A stretch of 64,000 nt of DNA, taken from assembly GCF_047948215.1 (NCBI RefSeq), contig NC_134455.1, positions 155,726,575 to 155,790,574 of the forward strand, given 5' to 3'. The position numbers and the translations under genes are program-made. Positions 12,335 through 24,665 of the stretch are shown piece by piece; the first letter of the stretch is position 1, and each line of letters opens with the position of its first letter. The notes under the pieces were generated by a model that saw only the letters and a list, made by a program, of their open reading frames with translations, had not been told where the DNA came from and ran no database searches. The stretch is from Lycorma delicatula (lineage: Eukaryota > Arthropoda > Insecta > Hemiptera > Fulgoridae).

Positions 12335-15300
12335 GCCTATGTTACTTCCCTCCCTCTATGAATCATAAGACCTTGCGTGATGAGGCTTGAGTGCTCAGTG
12401 ATACAGAGTAGCTGGACCGAAGGTGCAACCGTAACGGAGAGGTATCTGTTGAGAGTCAGACTAAGGAATGATTACTGAAAGAGGACAGCAGCTCTTGCAG
12501 TAGTTGTTAAGGGAAAATATCAGGAGGACTTAAACGGCGATATCAAAACCACTCCGGATCTCCGGGTGGGGGATACTAAGGAAGGAGTCACCAGAAAATT
12601 AAAAAATAACATTCTACGAGTTGGAGCATGGAATGTTACAAGTCTAAAAAAGGCTGGTAAGTTAGAAAACTTAAAGAGCGAAATGGGGTAGGTTAAATGT
12701 AGATGTAGTAGGAATTAGTTAGTTTGGTGGGAAGAAGGAAACGACTTTTGTTCAGGTGATTTTAGCAAAATTAACTCAAATTCAAATAAAGGGCAGGCAG
12801 GAACAGGTTTTGTAATGAAAAAGAAAATAGGGAAGAGAGCAGAGTATTCAGAATGTATAGTATAAAATCATTATAATAACGATAAAATCAAAACCTAAGC
12901 TAATAACGATTCTTAACTTCTACATGCCTACAAGTGCCCATGATGTTGATGAGACAGGGTATATATACAAAGAAATTGAAGAAGCAATAAAACACATAAC
13001 AGGGTATGAAAATGTAATAATAGCTGGAGACTAGAATGCAAGCATCAGAAAAGACAAGGAAGGTAATATTGTGGAAATATGGGCTGGGCAAAAGGAATAA
13101 AAGAGAAGACTGACTCATTGAGTTTTGCTCAAAGTATAATTTAGAAATTGCATACACAAAGTTTAAAAATAATAATAGAAAAATATACACATGGAAAAAT
13201 CCAGGTGAAATTGCAAGGTATCAGATAGATTATCCCACGGTTAAACAAAGATTTAGAAATCAACTCGTTGACTGCAAAGGTTATCCTGGAGCAGATATTG
13301 ATAGCGACCATAATTTATGGATAATGAAATACAGATTTGGGCTTAAAAACGTGAAGAAAAGGTATCAGATGTATCGGTGGAAATTAGAGAAGCTTGAGGA
13401 AGAGAAGGTAAAGAAGATTTTTGAGGAGGACATTGCAAGAGGTCTGAGTAAAAAAGATAATGTACAAAATGCAGCAGAAGAATGGGAGAATGCTGAAAAG
13501 GAAATTCTTAATTCAGCAGAAATGAAGTTAGGCAGATCAAAGAGAACTGGTAGAAAAGTTTGGATATTGAAGGATATATTGCATTTGTAAAATGAGCATA
13601 GAAAGTATAAGAATTCTAGTGATAAAGAAGGTAAAAGGAACTAAAAAAAAAAAATGAGAAATATTATAAAAGGAAGTGAAAATTAGTGAAAGAAGAGTGA
13701 GTTAAAAAGAAAGTGTACAGAAGTGGAAAGAGAAATGATCATTCGTAAAATAGATGGAGCGTACAGGAAAGTTAAGAAGAAATTTTGTGGTACATATATT
13801 AAAATCTAATAATGTGTTAAATAAAGAAGGTACACTGATTTATAATATGAAAGAAAAGGTCGATAGCTGGGTGGAATATATTGAAGAGTTGAAGAAATGA
13901 ATTAGAAACTGGTGTTATAGAGGAAGAAGATGAAGTCGAAGAGGATGGAAAGGGAGAAACAATACTGAGATCTCAATTTAAGAGAGCATTAAAAGATTTC
14001 AATGGTAGAAAGGCTCCTGGAATAGACAGGATACCTGCAGAAACTGTGCAGTGCAGGTGAAGAAGTGATAGATTATAAAAATTGGTGTGTAATATTTATA
14101 AAAAAAAGGGGAAGTTCCATTAGACTTTAAAAAGTGTGTTATTGTCATGATACTAACAAAGCGAAAGAAGAGAAGATTTTTTAACCTGTTAATTATAACA
14201 TAATTTACTATTGCCATAATAATATTTAACCTGTTACTTATATCATAATGTATTAATTGTTTTCATATTATATTAAATTGAACATTTCAGAGTTTACCAG
14301 CGTTTAAATATAGGGATAAGGGAAGCAATTTTAGCACACAGATTAATAGCAGAAGGAAGATTAAAGAAAAAAACCAACATTCTTGGCCTAGACCTAGACC
14401 ATAGACCATAGACCTAGAAAAGGCATTTGAGAACGTAGACTGGAATAAAATGTTCAGCATTTAAAAAAAATTTAAGGTTCAAGTACAGAGAAAAAAGAAA
14501 AATTCCTAACACTTACAGGAACCAAACAGCAACAGTAATAATTGAATAACATAAGAAAGGAGCCGTAATAAGAAAGGGAGTCTGACAAGGATGGTCCCTA
14601 TCACCATTACTTTTTAATCTTTACATTGAACTAGCAGTTAATGATTTTAGAAAAAAATTTAAATCCAAAGTAATAGTGCAAGGTGAATAGATAAAGATGA
14701 TACGATTTGCTGATGATATAGTAATTCTATCAGAGAGTAAAAATGATTTAGAAGTAACAGTGAATGGCATAGATGAAGTCCTATGCAAGAACTACCACAT
14801 GAAAATAAACAAGAACAAAACGAAAGTAATGAAATGTAGTATAAATAATATAGATGGACCACTGAATTTAAAAATAGGAAGAGAAAAGATTACAGAAGTA
14901 GAAGAATTTTGTTATTTGGGAAGTAGAATTACTAAAGATGGACGAAGCAGGAGCAATATAAAATGCCGAATAGAACAGGCAAAATGAACTTTCAGTCAAA
15001 AATATAATTTCTTTACATCAAAAATTAATTTAAACATCAGGAAAACATCTTTGAAAGTATATGTTTGGGGTGTAGGTTTATATGAAGTGAAACTTGGACA
15101 AATGGAGTACTTGAGAAGAAAAGATATGAAGCTTTTGAAATGCGGTGCTATAGTAGAATGTTAAAAATCAGATGGGTAGATAAATTGACAAATGAAAAGG
15201 TGTTGCACCAAATTGATGAAGAGAAAAGCATTTGAAAAAATATAGTTAAAAGAAGCGACAGACTTATAAGCCACATATTAAGGCAACTTGGAATAATCGC

Positions 15301-15478
15301 TTTAATGTTGGAGAAACAGGTAGAAGGGAAAAATTGTATAGGCAGGCAACGTTTGGAATATGTAAAACAAATTTTTAGGGATGTAGGAGGTAGGTATATC
15401 GAAATGAAACAACTGACACTAGATAGGGAACTTGGACAGCTGCATCAAACTAGTAAAGTGACTGAAGACAAAAAAAAG
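12335..15478 (+). pseudogene. RTE-like LINE, nearly full length but decayed (endonuclease + RT)
   Basis: The 5' untranslated leader (12335-12600) precedes an APE-type endonuclease at about 12610-13330 (ILRVGAWNVTSLKKAGKLE; later GADIDSDHNL with the S-D-H catalytic triad end). The linker at 13324-13590 reads KNVKKRYQMYRWKLEKLEEE. The RT follows from 13980: KAPGIDRIPAE, then palm motif A near 14415-14440 (DLEKAFENVDW), motif B at 14575-14640 (KGV*QGWSLSPLLFNLYIEL, stop inside), motif C FADD at 14705, motif D KINKNKTKVMK and motif E CYLGSRI at 14910. The C-terminus runs to 15478, where the terminal catcaaac...gactgaagac phrase ends in an A-run. At about 14160-14305 the fingers region is replaced by AT-rich unrelated sequence. 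Many stops and frameshifts make it dead. It is the most complete copy of this family here, and the 61-kb copy is the intact reference for its RT. 'RTE-like' is my clade call from the single endonuclease/RT ORF and short A-rich 3' end; a phylogeny could move it. Confidence 0.85.
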
Positions 15479-16876
15479 TTACTTCCAGACTGAAGCCCTG
15501 TTACTACCCAAAAAGAAATGGTAGTAATTTGTTGGATCTGTGAAGTTACAGAAGAAAACAAACAAATATACGTAACAGTTAAACACATTACAACTTCTCC
15601 TACGTATGTAGTCGGGTAAAAGCTCATAAACAAAAGGACACAGCGTCATGTGGTGGGCATTGATACAATGCACATCAGATGATATACATTCCAAAGTAAA
15701 GAGGGTTTGATGCCTACTTTTAATTAAAGTAAATAATGAAATGAACTTGGAGAATAAAATGTATATTTCTTGTTCTTCACGCACTGAACTTTAATGTTTC
15801 TACAGTCATAATCTAGTGCTAAAAAAGTTTAAATATTTTCCAGCCATTATCTTCACAGTTTTCAAGGTTGAATAGATTTCTATCTTATACTGATAAAATT
15901 ATTGAGGTATTGTTTCATTTTTCATTCTGCTAACTAGACTTCTCCTATTTCCAATGTGGGATTTTGATTATTCAATTTACATTGAAAACATGGAGCTCAT
16001 TCTTAATTTCTCAGTTTGTCTTTCTAATGTTCAGAATGTAATGCAGTTAACATAAAAGGAAACCAATTTCTGATCTGTTGATAAGTTTTCATTCTGCTTC
16101 GTAACACACTAAGTTGCCTTGCTAAGAGCTGTAAGAAAAGCCGGAACTAATGCTAGTAAGTAAAACTTCATTAACATGTATTTACTTTATCTTTAAAGAC
16201 TTTATAACTGCATTACACGAGTGAAAGTTGAACTTTTATAACTTATATACAATATCCGCTTCTCCAAATAATAGAATTTTACATCCTGAATAATGAGAGG
16301 ATCTAATTTTTTATATTACTTTTTAGCTTAAGAAATCGTTAATTTTTAATTCTATTTCATTCCAAGCCTCAGTCAGGATGATGGAATACATGCATTTTAC
16401 TCATAAAAGCAAATATTAATTGTATAGTAAAATGTACAATTAATGCAGTCAAGTTTATTACTAATTCTGGTAAAATATTTTTGGGTGAAGCCGGGCCAAG
16501 AGCACTAACACAAAATTATTCCAGAAAATCAACTACACATGCAGACTGCAATATTACTATCCTGGCATCACAGTCTAGAAAGCTGTGCTGCAAGAAGGAA
16601 AGTATAGTAATCAGTCAAAAAATGGAGTGCGAGATCTTTGCGTTTCTTGATGTTTCATGACCCAGGGATCCCCAAAAAACAATAATAATGGGGATATTAT
16701 TTGTACATTACTATGTGAGTTGGGGTCCCTGAAGCTTAACAACGTTTAACTGGAAAAACCGATTTTATGAAATTTGGCACAGAGACTATAATATACAGGG
16801 CAATTTGATGGTAAAATTTTGAGGTTAATATTTCCCTGCGTGGAGTAGTTTATATTTTTATATTTTTACACTTTAT
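15479..16876. other. Non-coding sequence around a SINE insertion site
   Basis: AT-rich sequence without a supported gene. The stretch 16640-16860, continued after the SINE at 17185-17470, has the low-complexity look of an old dispersed repeat, but no second copy lies in this window to confirm that. Confidence 0.5.
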
Positions 16877-17184
16877 TTTCTTTTTACTTTTTCCTGTTTA
16901 GCCTCCGGGAATTACCGTTCAGTTATTACTTCAGGGGATGAATGAGTATGATATGTATGAGTCTAAATGAAGTGTAGTCTTGTACAGTCTCAGGTCAACC
17001 AATCCTGAGACCTGTGGTTAATTGAAACCCAACCACCAAAGAATACCGGTATCCATGATCTAGTATTCAAATCCGTATAAAAGTAACTGCCTTTACTAGG
17101 ACTTGAAAGCTGGAACCCTCGACTTCTAAATCAGCTGATTTGCGAAGACGCGTTCACCACTAGACCAACCCGGTGGGTCAACCC
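16877..17184 (-). mobile_element. tRNA-derived SINE, head A + tail X, copy 1
   Basis: The minus strand starts with a tRNA-like head (GACCCACCGGGTTGGTCTAG), including the A-box-like TGGTCTAGTGG, and continues through the CAGCTGATTT core and ATACCGGTATTCTTTGGTGG body to the tail CCCGGAGGCTAAACAGG and an A-rich end (T-rich on plus). Nearly the same order of motifs occurs at 31.5 and 49.8 kb on the plus strand. An 8-bp repeat CACTTTAT flanks it (16869-16876 and 17185-17192), a probable target-site duplication. SINEs carry an internal RNA polymerase III promoter and no protein; they rely on a LINE's RT. Confidence 0.9.
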
Positions 17185-17192
17185 CACTTTAT

Positions 17193-19334
17193 ATTAAACT
17201 CAGTAATGCGTACAAGCTTATCTACCATTTAAAAAAATGTTGCTCCCATATTCTCCACTTCCCCAAATATCGAAAAAGATCTTTTTGTTTACTGCATAGT
17301 TTTAACCGATTTTTTTTTGTCTTTCTAAGCATAGTAGTAATGCAAGTGGTCCAAAATATACTTTGGGGGCAATATTGAGGTGGGAGAGCCGATCAAGGTT
17401 AAAAATATCGATTATTTTTTAATTTTTAAACTTTTTACATGTATCATTATTTTTCCACTATATAAGAAAAAATAACCAATGCCAGGAAAGTATAACAATT
17501 TTTTTTTCATCTTTTTAATACTTTACATTATATCAAATAATTTAAACTTATTAGAATAGATCTACGTATGAACTAAAACATAATTATAATCTACGATAAA
17601 ACATGAAAAGAGATTTGCAATTAAACAATATTTTTCTTCTATAAACCACTTCATGGAAATGGTTAAATTATTAAGTATTAAAATAAGCGTGAAACTCCCA
17701 TTTATATGAACTCGTACATAATAAAATACAATCATGTAAAACATAATTAAAAGATTCATTTCACGTTTTAATTTTGTTTTTTTTTTTTGTATTGTTTTTC
17801 AAACGAAAAAGTTAATCTGATATAAAACTGCAGGACACTAAACGTTTTCATTAGATAGACTTAACTTCATTTTTATTTAACCTTATTAATATTATTATTT
17901 TGATTATTCAAATACAGTCTACAATGATTAAACGTGAAAAGAGAAGTGTTTTTTGTTTATAGGTATTATCCTAATCCGACTCCAGAAATGAAAGTGAAGT
18001 TAAAACAAAAGTACGCAGGAAATAAAGATTCAAATGAAATTTTCCTGAATTAATTATGATCATTCATTAATTTTAAAGGATTTAATAAACTTTAATCATC
18101 AAGAATATAGAGAAAGAACAAACTTTAATAAATTGTTGTACTGTTTACAGGCGCTATGCAAACAATAATTTTGTTTTCATTGTGTTCAATCAAACATGCA
18201 TACATTTTCAAAAAAACTGTAGCTAATCTGAATAAAAAAATCTAAAAATTTAAAGCACAAATAAAAATAATACCAGGATGTTTATGTAAATGATATTTCA
18301 TCAGTATCAAGAGTTGCTTCCTATTTTTTCTTCTACATATACAGAAAAATCCAAATATATGAAACATTGTTGAGAAAAAAAAGTATTTATTTTCAATGTC
18401 ATCACTGCATACAATATAAAATTAAACACAGCCTGATGGATTAATTCATTTTCACTGATTCGCATCCGTACAAGTATATAAGTATATTGATTTTCTCTAT
18501 TCAATCTTTTCAACAAAATTCATTAGTCTTGTATACAAAGATAAATTTACTTTTATGATCTGCGTAGTCGATTTATACATTCTTAAGCGTGAAAAATAAT
18601 ATGCAAATTACATTACACATTTATTTCAAAAAAAGGTTAATATTTAAAATTTCATTGACTGGCTTCTAGTTATTTACATGACTGTAATAAAATCCGCCTA
18701 AACCCTTTCATGTAACTGCAAAACTTACAAACAATGACTATAAAGACAATATATGGATTTTTTTTACAATAAATGAACGTTATGCAGTAGGTTTAACTTT
18801 ATCTTTATGGATAAACTAAAACACGGACGAGAGTTGTATTATTCCTGCATAATCACATTTTACACTTTTACAAATGAAACGTGTTAGTTTTAGGTATTCT
18901 TCTTCATCGCAACTTCAAGAGGTAGAGAAACATCACTTTTCATTACTAATAGAAATTTTAAGAGTAAGCATCACAAATTATATAACTTAATGTAATTTAA
19001 ACATTATAACGATGTTTTAACAAGATTTAAGCTGAACCTCACAAAAATAATTGAAATTGTAAAGTTTGCGAAATCACCAACAATTGAAAGTTGTTTACAA
19101 ATTGTTCACCTCTTAATCGTTCACCAACAATTGAAACTAGTCAGATTTAAATATTTCCTTCTAAAAATTAATAATTTATTTCATTTAAAAGAAAAAAACC
19201 CAAAAACTATTGATTAAATTTCAGTAGTTTTATACATTTTTTTTTGGTTTTCGGTCTTATAGTAATTTAACTAACAATAAGCAGATTTGTTTTTTAATAT
19301 TGCAACTAGTATTAAAAACCGGCAAATGTAAAAA
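17193..19334. other. AT-rich non-coding sequence
   Basis: No gene or recognisable mobile element. Short frames on both strands are consistent with chance. Confidence 0.55.
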
Positions 19335-19499
19335 AAAATTAGATAGGTTGTGCAAAAGGCTCCTTTCTCGGATAATAAAATTAAAGGCATAGATCCAACA
19401 AAAATCAAAATTCAAAGTAAAGGTTAAAAATTATCAAAACCTCTAAAATTAAATTTTTTTGCAGTAACCTGATACTATGCAAAAACAGAAACATTCGGT

Positions 19500-22400
19500 T
19501 CAAAATTTCGTTATTATTGTACTATCACGGATGTTTCTGGGAAGATTAAATTTACGACGCAACGCCGCATAACATATGCAGTCTATGAGAATGTAGTGCA
19601 CAGTCATGCGGCAGTTGCATCGTGTGCATAGGGGTGAGATTCCTCCTGACATTAGGTACTCGTGTGTTATCCTCGTATATCCGTAACCTGCAGAGAACCA
19701 CTTCCTCACGACGAGCTTTTCTGCAAGAGGAGCCCCATGACAACACTGAATCTTTAATCCGTCGGAGTTTTTTATCGACGGTAGTCGCCCAGTCACTTTG
19801 CCACCTTGCTCTCAGCGATTGTTTTACACGATTAATAAAATCAAAGTTAGTAACTCGGGTGGTGAAAGGAGGTTGAATACACGCTTCTTTGGCAGCATAA
19901 TCTGCTGGTTCGTTACCTGGAATCCCTGCGTGGCTAGGGACCCAACAAAAACTTACTTCTGTGTTGCGATTACCTAACTCAGCGATTGCATTGTAAATTT
20001 CAATGACAACAGAATGTTTGGAATAAAAGTTTTCTAACGCCTGGAAAGCACTACACGAGTCACTGCAAATAAGAATGTTTCTATATTTAGGGTTAACGAT
20101 ATTTAGAGCCTTATTTATAGCGAGTAGTTCAGCGGTGAACACACTCGTAATACCGGGTAGGCCAAACATAAAGGTTCTTTCATTGACAACAAAAGCACAA
20201 CCAACGGTATCGTCTTGTTTCGATCCATCAGTGTATATCACCGCGTCTGGGTTCGTCTTGGTGAGAATACACTGAAACATTTGCCGGAAAACAGTAGGTG
20301 GTGTTGATTGTTTATCGTATGTTGTAAGGTCAAATGTAAAATTTACAAGGTATATTCTCCACGTTGGATATTAGCACTGACATGATGGAAAGAACGACGG
20401 AGTATCAGCATTTATATGCTGCAGCAGACGTCGGATACGGACACCCACAGGTGGAGTACAGCGTGGACGGTCCTCATACTTCCCTAAATTAGGATTTCTA
20501 AGAACTGGGTCAAAGGCCGGGTGTCCTTTTTTGGCTGTCCTTTGAGACGGGCAAAATAAGATAACAAAAGCTGGTCTCGTCTATCCCAAAGTGATGGCTC
20601 ACCACAGTCTACAAGTAAGCTTGCGATAGGACTTGATCTAAACGCACCTGTGGCAAGCCGAAGAAAAGCATGATGTACACCGTCCAGCATTTTAAGCACG
20701 GTTTGACGAGCTGAAGAGTAGGTGACAAACCATAACCTAAACGGGAACGAACAAGGGAATAGTAAAAACGTAACATACATGACCGATCGGCTCCCCAATT
20801 GGTGTTACTAAGGACCCGCATCATATCTAAAAGTTTGGAACATTCTGTCCTTAATTCCTTTATATGTTTGACCCAACTAAGACGGCTATCAAAAAGCAAA
20901 CCTAGAGAATTGACATAAGGAGAGATAGCAGTAAGCTCTCTGTTCAGAAAAACTTGTGGATTAGAAGGGTTTCGTAGCCAAGAAAAGACTACACATTTCG
21001 TTTTGTCGGATGAAAATGTGAAACCAGAAGTTCTGGACCAAGCCTCAAGGCGAAATATAGTGTTCTATAGTAGTCGCACTGCAGTTGGCGTTGAACGATT
21101 CGCAATGTAAATAACAAAATCGTCAACAAACAGAGAACATGAGACAGAAGCCTGTACACAATTGGTAATACTGCTTATGGCTACAGAAAATAAGGTGGCA
21201 CTTAATACACTACTTTGAGGTACTCCATTCTCCAAGACGACACTATCAGAAAGTGAATCGTCTACACGAACACGAAACGTTCGGTTATTTAAGAATCCCT
21301 GGATAAAAGCAAGCATATTGTCTTTGATTTCCATCTGTTGAAGGTGTTAAGAACACCACGTCGCCAGGCTGTGTCGTACGCCTTCTTTATATCGAAGAAG
21401 ATAGCAACGAGGTGTTGGTGGTTTAGAAAGGCGTTTTGCATAGCTGTTTCCATTGATACTAAATGGTCAACAGACCATTTAAATCGTCCTTGTCGGAAAC
21501 CACACTGTTCCGAAGAAAGAAGGCCATGTTTCTCCAAGTACCATGTAATCCTGCGGTTTACCATTCTCTCCATTATTTTACACAACACGCTTGTTAAAGA
21601 AATAGGGCGGTAGCTTGAGGGATCGGTTTTGTCTTTACCAGGCTTTAGTACTGGAATAATAAATGATTCTGACCAACCTGCTCGAAAAACTTGTTCGGAG
21701 AATAAACCATTGTAAATATTCAAAAGATGTTGTACTGCTGAGTTAGGAAGGTGTGAAAGCATACCAAGGCAAACGTTGTCTGGTCCAGGGGAAGTGTCAC
21801 GTAAGTTCTAAAGTGTAATTCTTTAAATACGAATGGAGTGTTCAATTCACCAACCGAATCACTAATGTTTAACGCCAATACTTCTATCTGTGGTTTTTAC
21901 CTCTGAAAATCGTCATTATATGATGAAGTGAGAGACACCGAGCGGAAAGATTTTACTAAAGTATTCGCTACAGCCGAAGATGATGAAAGGAGTTCTCCTT
22001 CATCAATGAGATCCAGAATAGACTGTCTTGGCGATCTGAAAATTGCATGGATTTTTTCAACACAGTAGACGTGGGAGTAGTACGTGAGATGGTGTTCACA
22101 TATTTTGTCGATAAATTCCTCTTAGTGTTCAAGAAGACCCCCGCGGCATACCGTTCTAGCTCTGCGGTACAAATTTAGATATTCAGTTGTAATCTATTAT
22201 TAAATTTGCGTAGTGCTCGCCGTCGATTCTTAATAGCACATTTGCAATCATCATTTCACCATGGAACGGAAGGACGTTTAGGAGTACCCGATGTTTGTGG
22301 GATATATCTGTTGGCAGTTTCAAGTATCATGGACGTAAAAGAGGAACACTGCTCAAGAATGTTCGCACCATCGTCATACTGCGATTGGAAGCCTTTACGA

Positions 22401-23110
22401 TATCCATCCCAATCTGCCCTTTCAACAATCCACCTCCGTGGCCTTCTCTTAATCTAGTGGTCAACACCGAAACCAATAATAATTGGTTTGTGGTCACTGC
22501 CGTAAAAGTCATCACAAACAGACCATCAAGGTGAGGGAGTAAATTCGGTGAGCATATGAAGAGATCGATGTTGGACATAGTACCAGATGATAAAGACATG
22601 AATGTGTGAGATCCATTATTCAGCAAACAAAGGTCTAAGTTTTGTCTCATACTGTGTACTATATTTCCTCGAGTGGAGCAGAAGGTCGAGCCCCAGGAAC
22701 CATGATGGGCATTGAAGTCTCCTACTATTAACGATGGAGATGGTATTTGTGTGATGAGATTTGAGATATCCAGAGCACTGAAATCAGTATTCGGTGAGAG
22801 ATATAGATTGCAGATATGTAACTTGAAGGGACAGAGATCTTTACTGGAACAGCAGGAACGAGAGTGGTCAGTTGAATCCTTGTAGCCGATACCTCATCTT
22901 TCATGAAAATACCCACTCCACCACTCTCTCTACCGTCTACTATATAGTCGTATCTCTCACAGAAGTATTCTTTGAGTGCTATTGGGTCATTTTGTAGAAG
23001 ATGAGTTTCCTAGAAACACATGATTATCGGATCATGTACGTGTGCCAGTACTCTAATATCTTCAATATTAGGGACCGTAGACCTCCAACATTCCACTGAA
23101 TAATGTTCAT
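19500..23110 (-). pseudogene. I-clade LINE ORF2: endonuclease-RT-RNase H polyprotein, broken
   Basis: The start is the ATG at 23110 (MNIIQWNVGGLRS), the typical first strand of the APE endonuclease. This domain continues with GGVGIFMKDEVSATRIQL (22860-22920), GDFNAHH (about 22700) and the SNIDL...SDHKPI end (about 22480-22590). RT: GWSESFIIPVLKPGKDKTDP and SSYRPISLTS (about 21600-21680), motif A FFDIKKAYDTAW (about 21380), motif B NGVPQSSVLSATLF (about 21200), motif C LFVDDFVIY (about 21130), then a thumb region WVKHIKELRTECSKLLDMMR (20800-20890). RNase H follows at 19870-20240, and a C-terminal Cys/His knuckle region (CTRCNCRMTVHYILIDC) at 19560-19640. RT catalytic Asp residues are retained, but stops and frameshifts separate the segments. 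The enzyme would nick DNA and copy element RNA in the nucleus. Confidence 0.85.
19552..20280 (-). pseudogene. Open RNase H segment of the I-clade ORF2
   Basis: A 242-codon open stretch. It begins at a Met inside ORF2, so it is not an independent gene. It carries all four acidic RNase H residues in their usual contexts: YTDGSK (Asp), AELLAI (Glu), ICSDSCSAFQAL (Asp) and WVPSHAGIPGNEPADYAAKE (the late His/Asp block). This domain degrades the RNA of RNA-DNA hybrids during target-primed copying. Towards its end the frame leaves the true ORF2 frame: the continuation CLLxRIGYTRITHEYL...CTRCNC is read in the overlapping 19500-19796 frame, showing one frameshift near 19680-19700. It is the longest surviving frame of this element. 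Confidence 0.8.
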
Positions 23111-23208
23111 AAGGGAAAAAATAAACAAATAAAAAAAATAAATATACCGAGGAACCATATAAAATTTAGTTGTATGTGATTCGGTTTTTCTTTTTCGTAT
23201 TCTTTAAT

Positions 23209-24448
23209 TTAGATAACCCTCGATGCCTTTGGGTCGGGAGGTTCTTTAACCATATCCTCCAGTATATGGGGTGATGGTGGAGGAGACTTATTAGAATGAG
23301 ATGCCGCTATTGACATCCCAGAGGGGGGTGGTTACATGGGTTCCTTTTATGGGGAGCTTATTAGTTGGCTTACTGCCAGCTGTGGTAGTCTCTGCCCGTA
23401 CCGGTAGGACTTTGGGAGCAGGAACTTTCGTATGGATCACACTGTTGGATTCATTTACTGCGACGTAGGACTCTTTATTCATCTTTGTCAGCTGTGAAAT
23501 TGAGGCTGTAAGCGAAGTATCTTGCTCAGAAAGAATCTGAACGAGTTTCTTAACTTCATTGCAAGATTCGCACTACTGATTATAAACATATGAAAAAGTT
23601 TGTTTTGACGTAGCAGTGGCGAAAGATACATCCGGCTTGATGAGGTTCCGTGAATTAAATATCTTTCTATATTCCCTGCGTGCAGCCGGAAAAGATAGTT
23701 TCTGCTCAATACAGATTTTGAGAATTGCCTTTTCTTCCTTAAAGGTTGGGCAATCTCGGGAGCGGGCTGTATGTGAACCACTGCAGTTCGCACATTTTCC
23801 ACTTTCCTCGCAGTTAGTGTCATTGTGACCGTCGTTAGCACATCGAGCACAGATCTCCGTTCTCGAGCAAGATATTGTAGTGTGACCTTTGGCATCTGAA
23901 ACATTGCCGTGGTTTGGGTATGAATGGGCGTACTCGAACGGAGAGGTAACCCACTTTACCTCATCACTGGTGGAACAGGAAGACTGAATGTCAGTAGAAG
24001 AGAAGGTGTCGGTTCTTATGTTCCGTTCTGCCGTTTCATTATACGTTTCACTTCTACAACACCTTGAGTACGAAGTTGATCAGCAATTTCACTTAAATTC
24101 ATTTCAAGAAGGTCACGACAAAAAATTACTCCTCGGCTGGTATTTAGGGATGTGGCATGTCGTACTTATGTTTATGCCGACCATATTGGTAAGACGTAAT
24201 AGGGAGCGACTCTGCTCATCGTTAAATGTTTCTAACAGAATTGTTCCATCACGTAATTTGTTAATGTTCCTCGGAGAACCAATACATCCTGTGACGCATT
24301 TGTTAATCAGGAAAGGTGAGACCTTTTGAAGGGAGCCACCTTCCTGATTATTTCGAATAACAACAAAGCGAACATTTTTGCACCTGACACCACCTTCGAC
24401 CGCTGTAGCAAAATCCTCGTCAGACGAAGCTGACCGAGGCCTTTTCAC
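23209..24448 (-). pseudogene. I-clade LINE ORF1: gag-like RNA-binding protein, frameshifted
   Basis: The start is the ATG at 24448 (MKRPRSASSDEDFATAVEGG), the first Met after the presumed 5' UTR. About 24120-24300 reads INKCVTGCIGSPRNINKLRD and LLETFNDEQSRSLL, an RRM-like region of LINE gag proteins. After a frameshift it continues FCRDLLEMNLSEIADQLRTQ. The zinc-knuckle region is at 23740-23890: CFRCQR, then CARCANDGHNDTNC (C-x2-C-x4-H-x4-C) and CANCSGSHTARSRDC. The tail is Pro-rich (SPPPSPHILEDMVKE) and stops at 23209. Length would be about 413 codons, reasonable for such ORF1 proteins, which coat the element RNA. At least three frameshifts break it. Confidence 0.75.
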
Positions 24449-24665
24449 TACACTGAAATAGGTGGTTTTTCAGATGGACCATCAACCATCATAGAATTTT
24501 CTAAAAAGGAACTGAAATTTTGGTCCCACGAGAACCGGCGATATAATTGACCACTCCAGCAGAGCGCACGCGTACTGGAGCTAGAGCTAAATACAATTGG
24601 GTTTGCTCTGGTACCCAGAGGACATCGTTCGAGACTTACTACGTAGAACCATTCACCCATCGGCA

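Larger units (their letters stand above)
19335..24665 (-). mobile_element. I-clade non-LTR retrotransposon, nearly full length (about 5.3 kb)
   Basis: This minus-strand element has the canonical order 5' UTR (24449-24665), ORF1 with zinc knuckles (24448-23209), a 98-bp gap, ORF2 with endonuclease, RT, RNase H and C-terminal knuckle (23110-19500), and an AT-rich 3' UTR ending in an A-run (T-run on plus complement) near 19335. RNase H after the RT is a hallmark of I-superfamily LINEs among the types seen here. Both ORFs carry several frameshifts and stops, so the copy is inactive, but every domain is present. Ends are approximate and I could not see a clean target-site duplication. No other copy is in this window. 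Confidence 0.85.

Noticed and set aside
12900..13190. Minus-strand 96-codon frame with hydrophobic, membrane-like content
   Set aside because: It is the antisense of the RTE-like endonuclease region; other minus frames over the LINE at 14659-14862, 60721-61059 and 61152-61355 are the same kind of shadow.
14220..14310. A spliceosomal intron (polypyrimidine-poor AT sequence ending in TTTCAG) inside the 12-kb RTE-like copy
   Set aside because: No matching donor site or exon continuity; LINE coding sequence does not resume in register, so a replacement is simpler.
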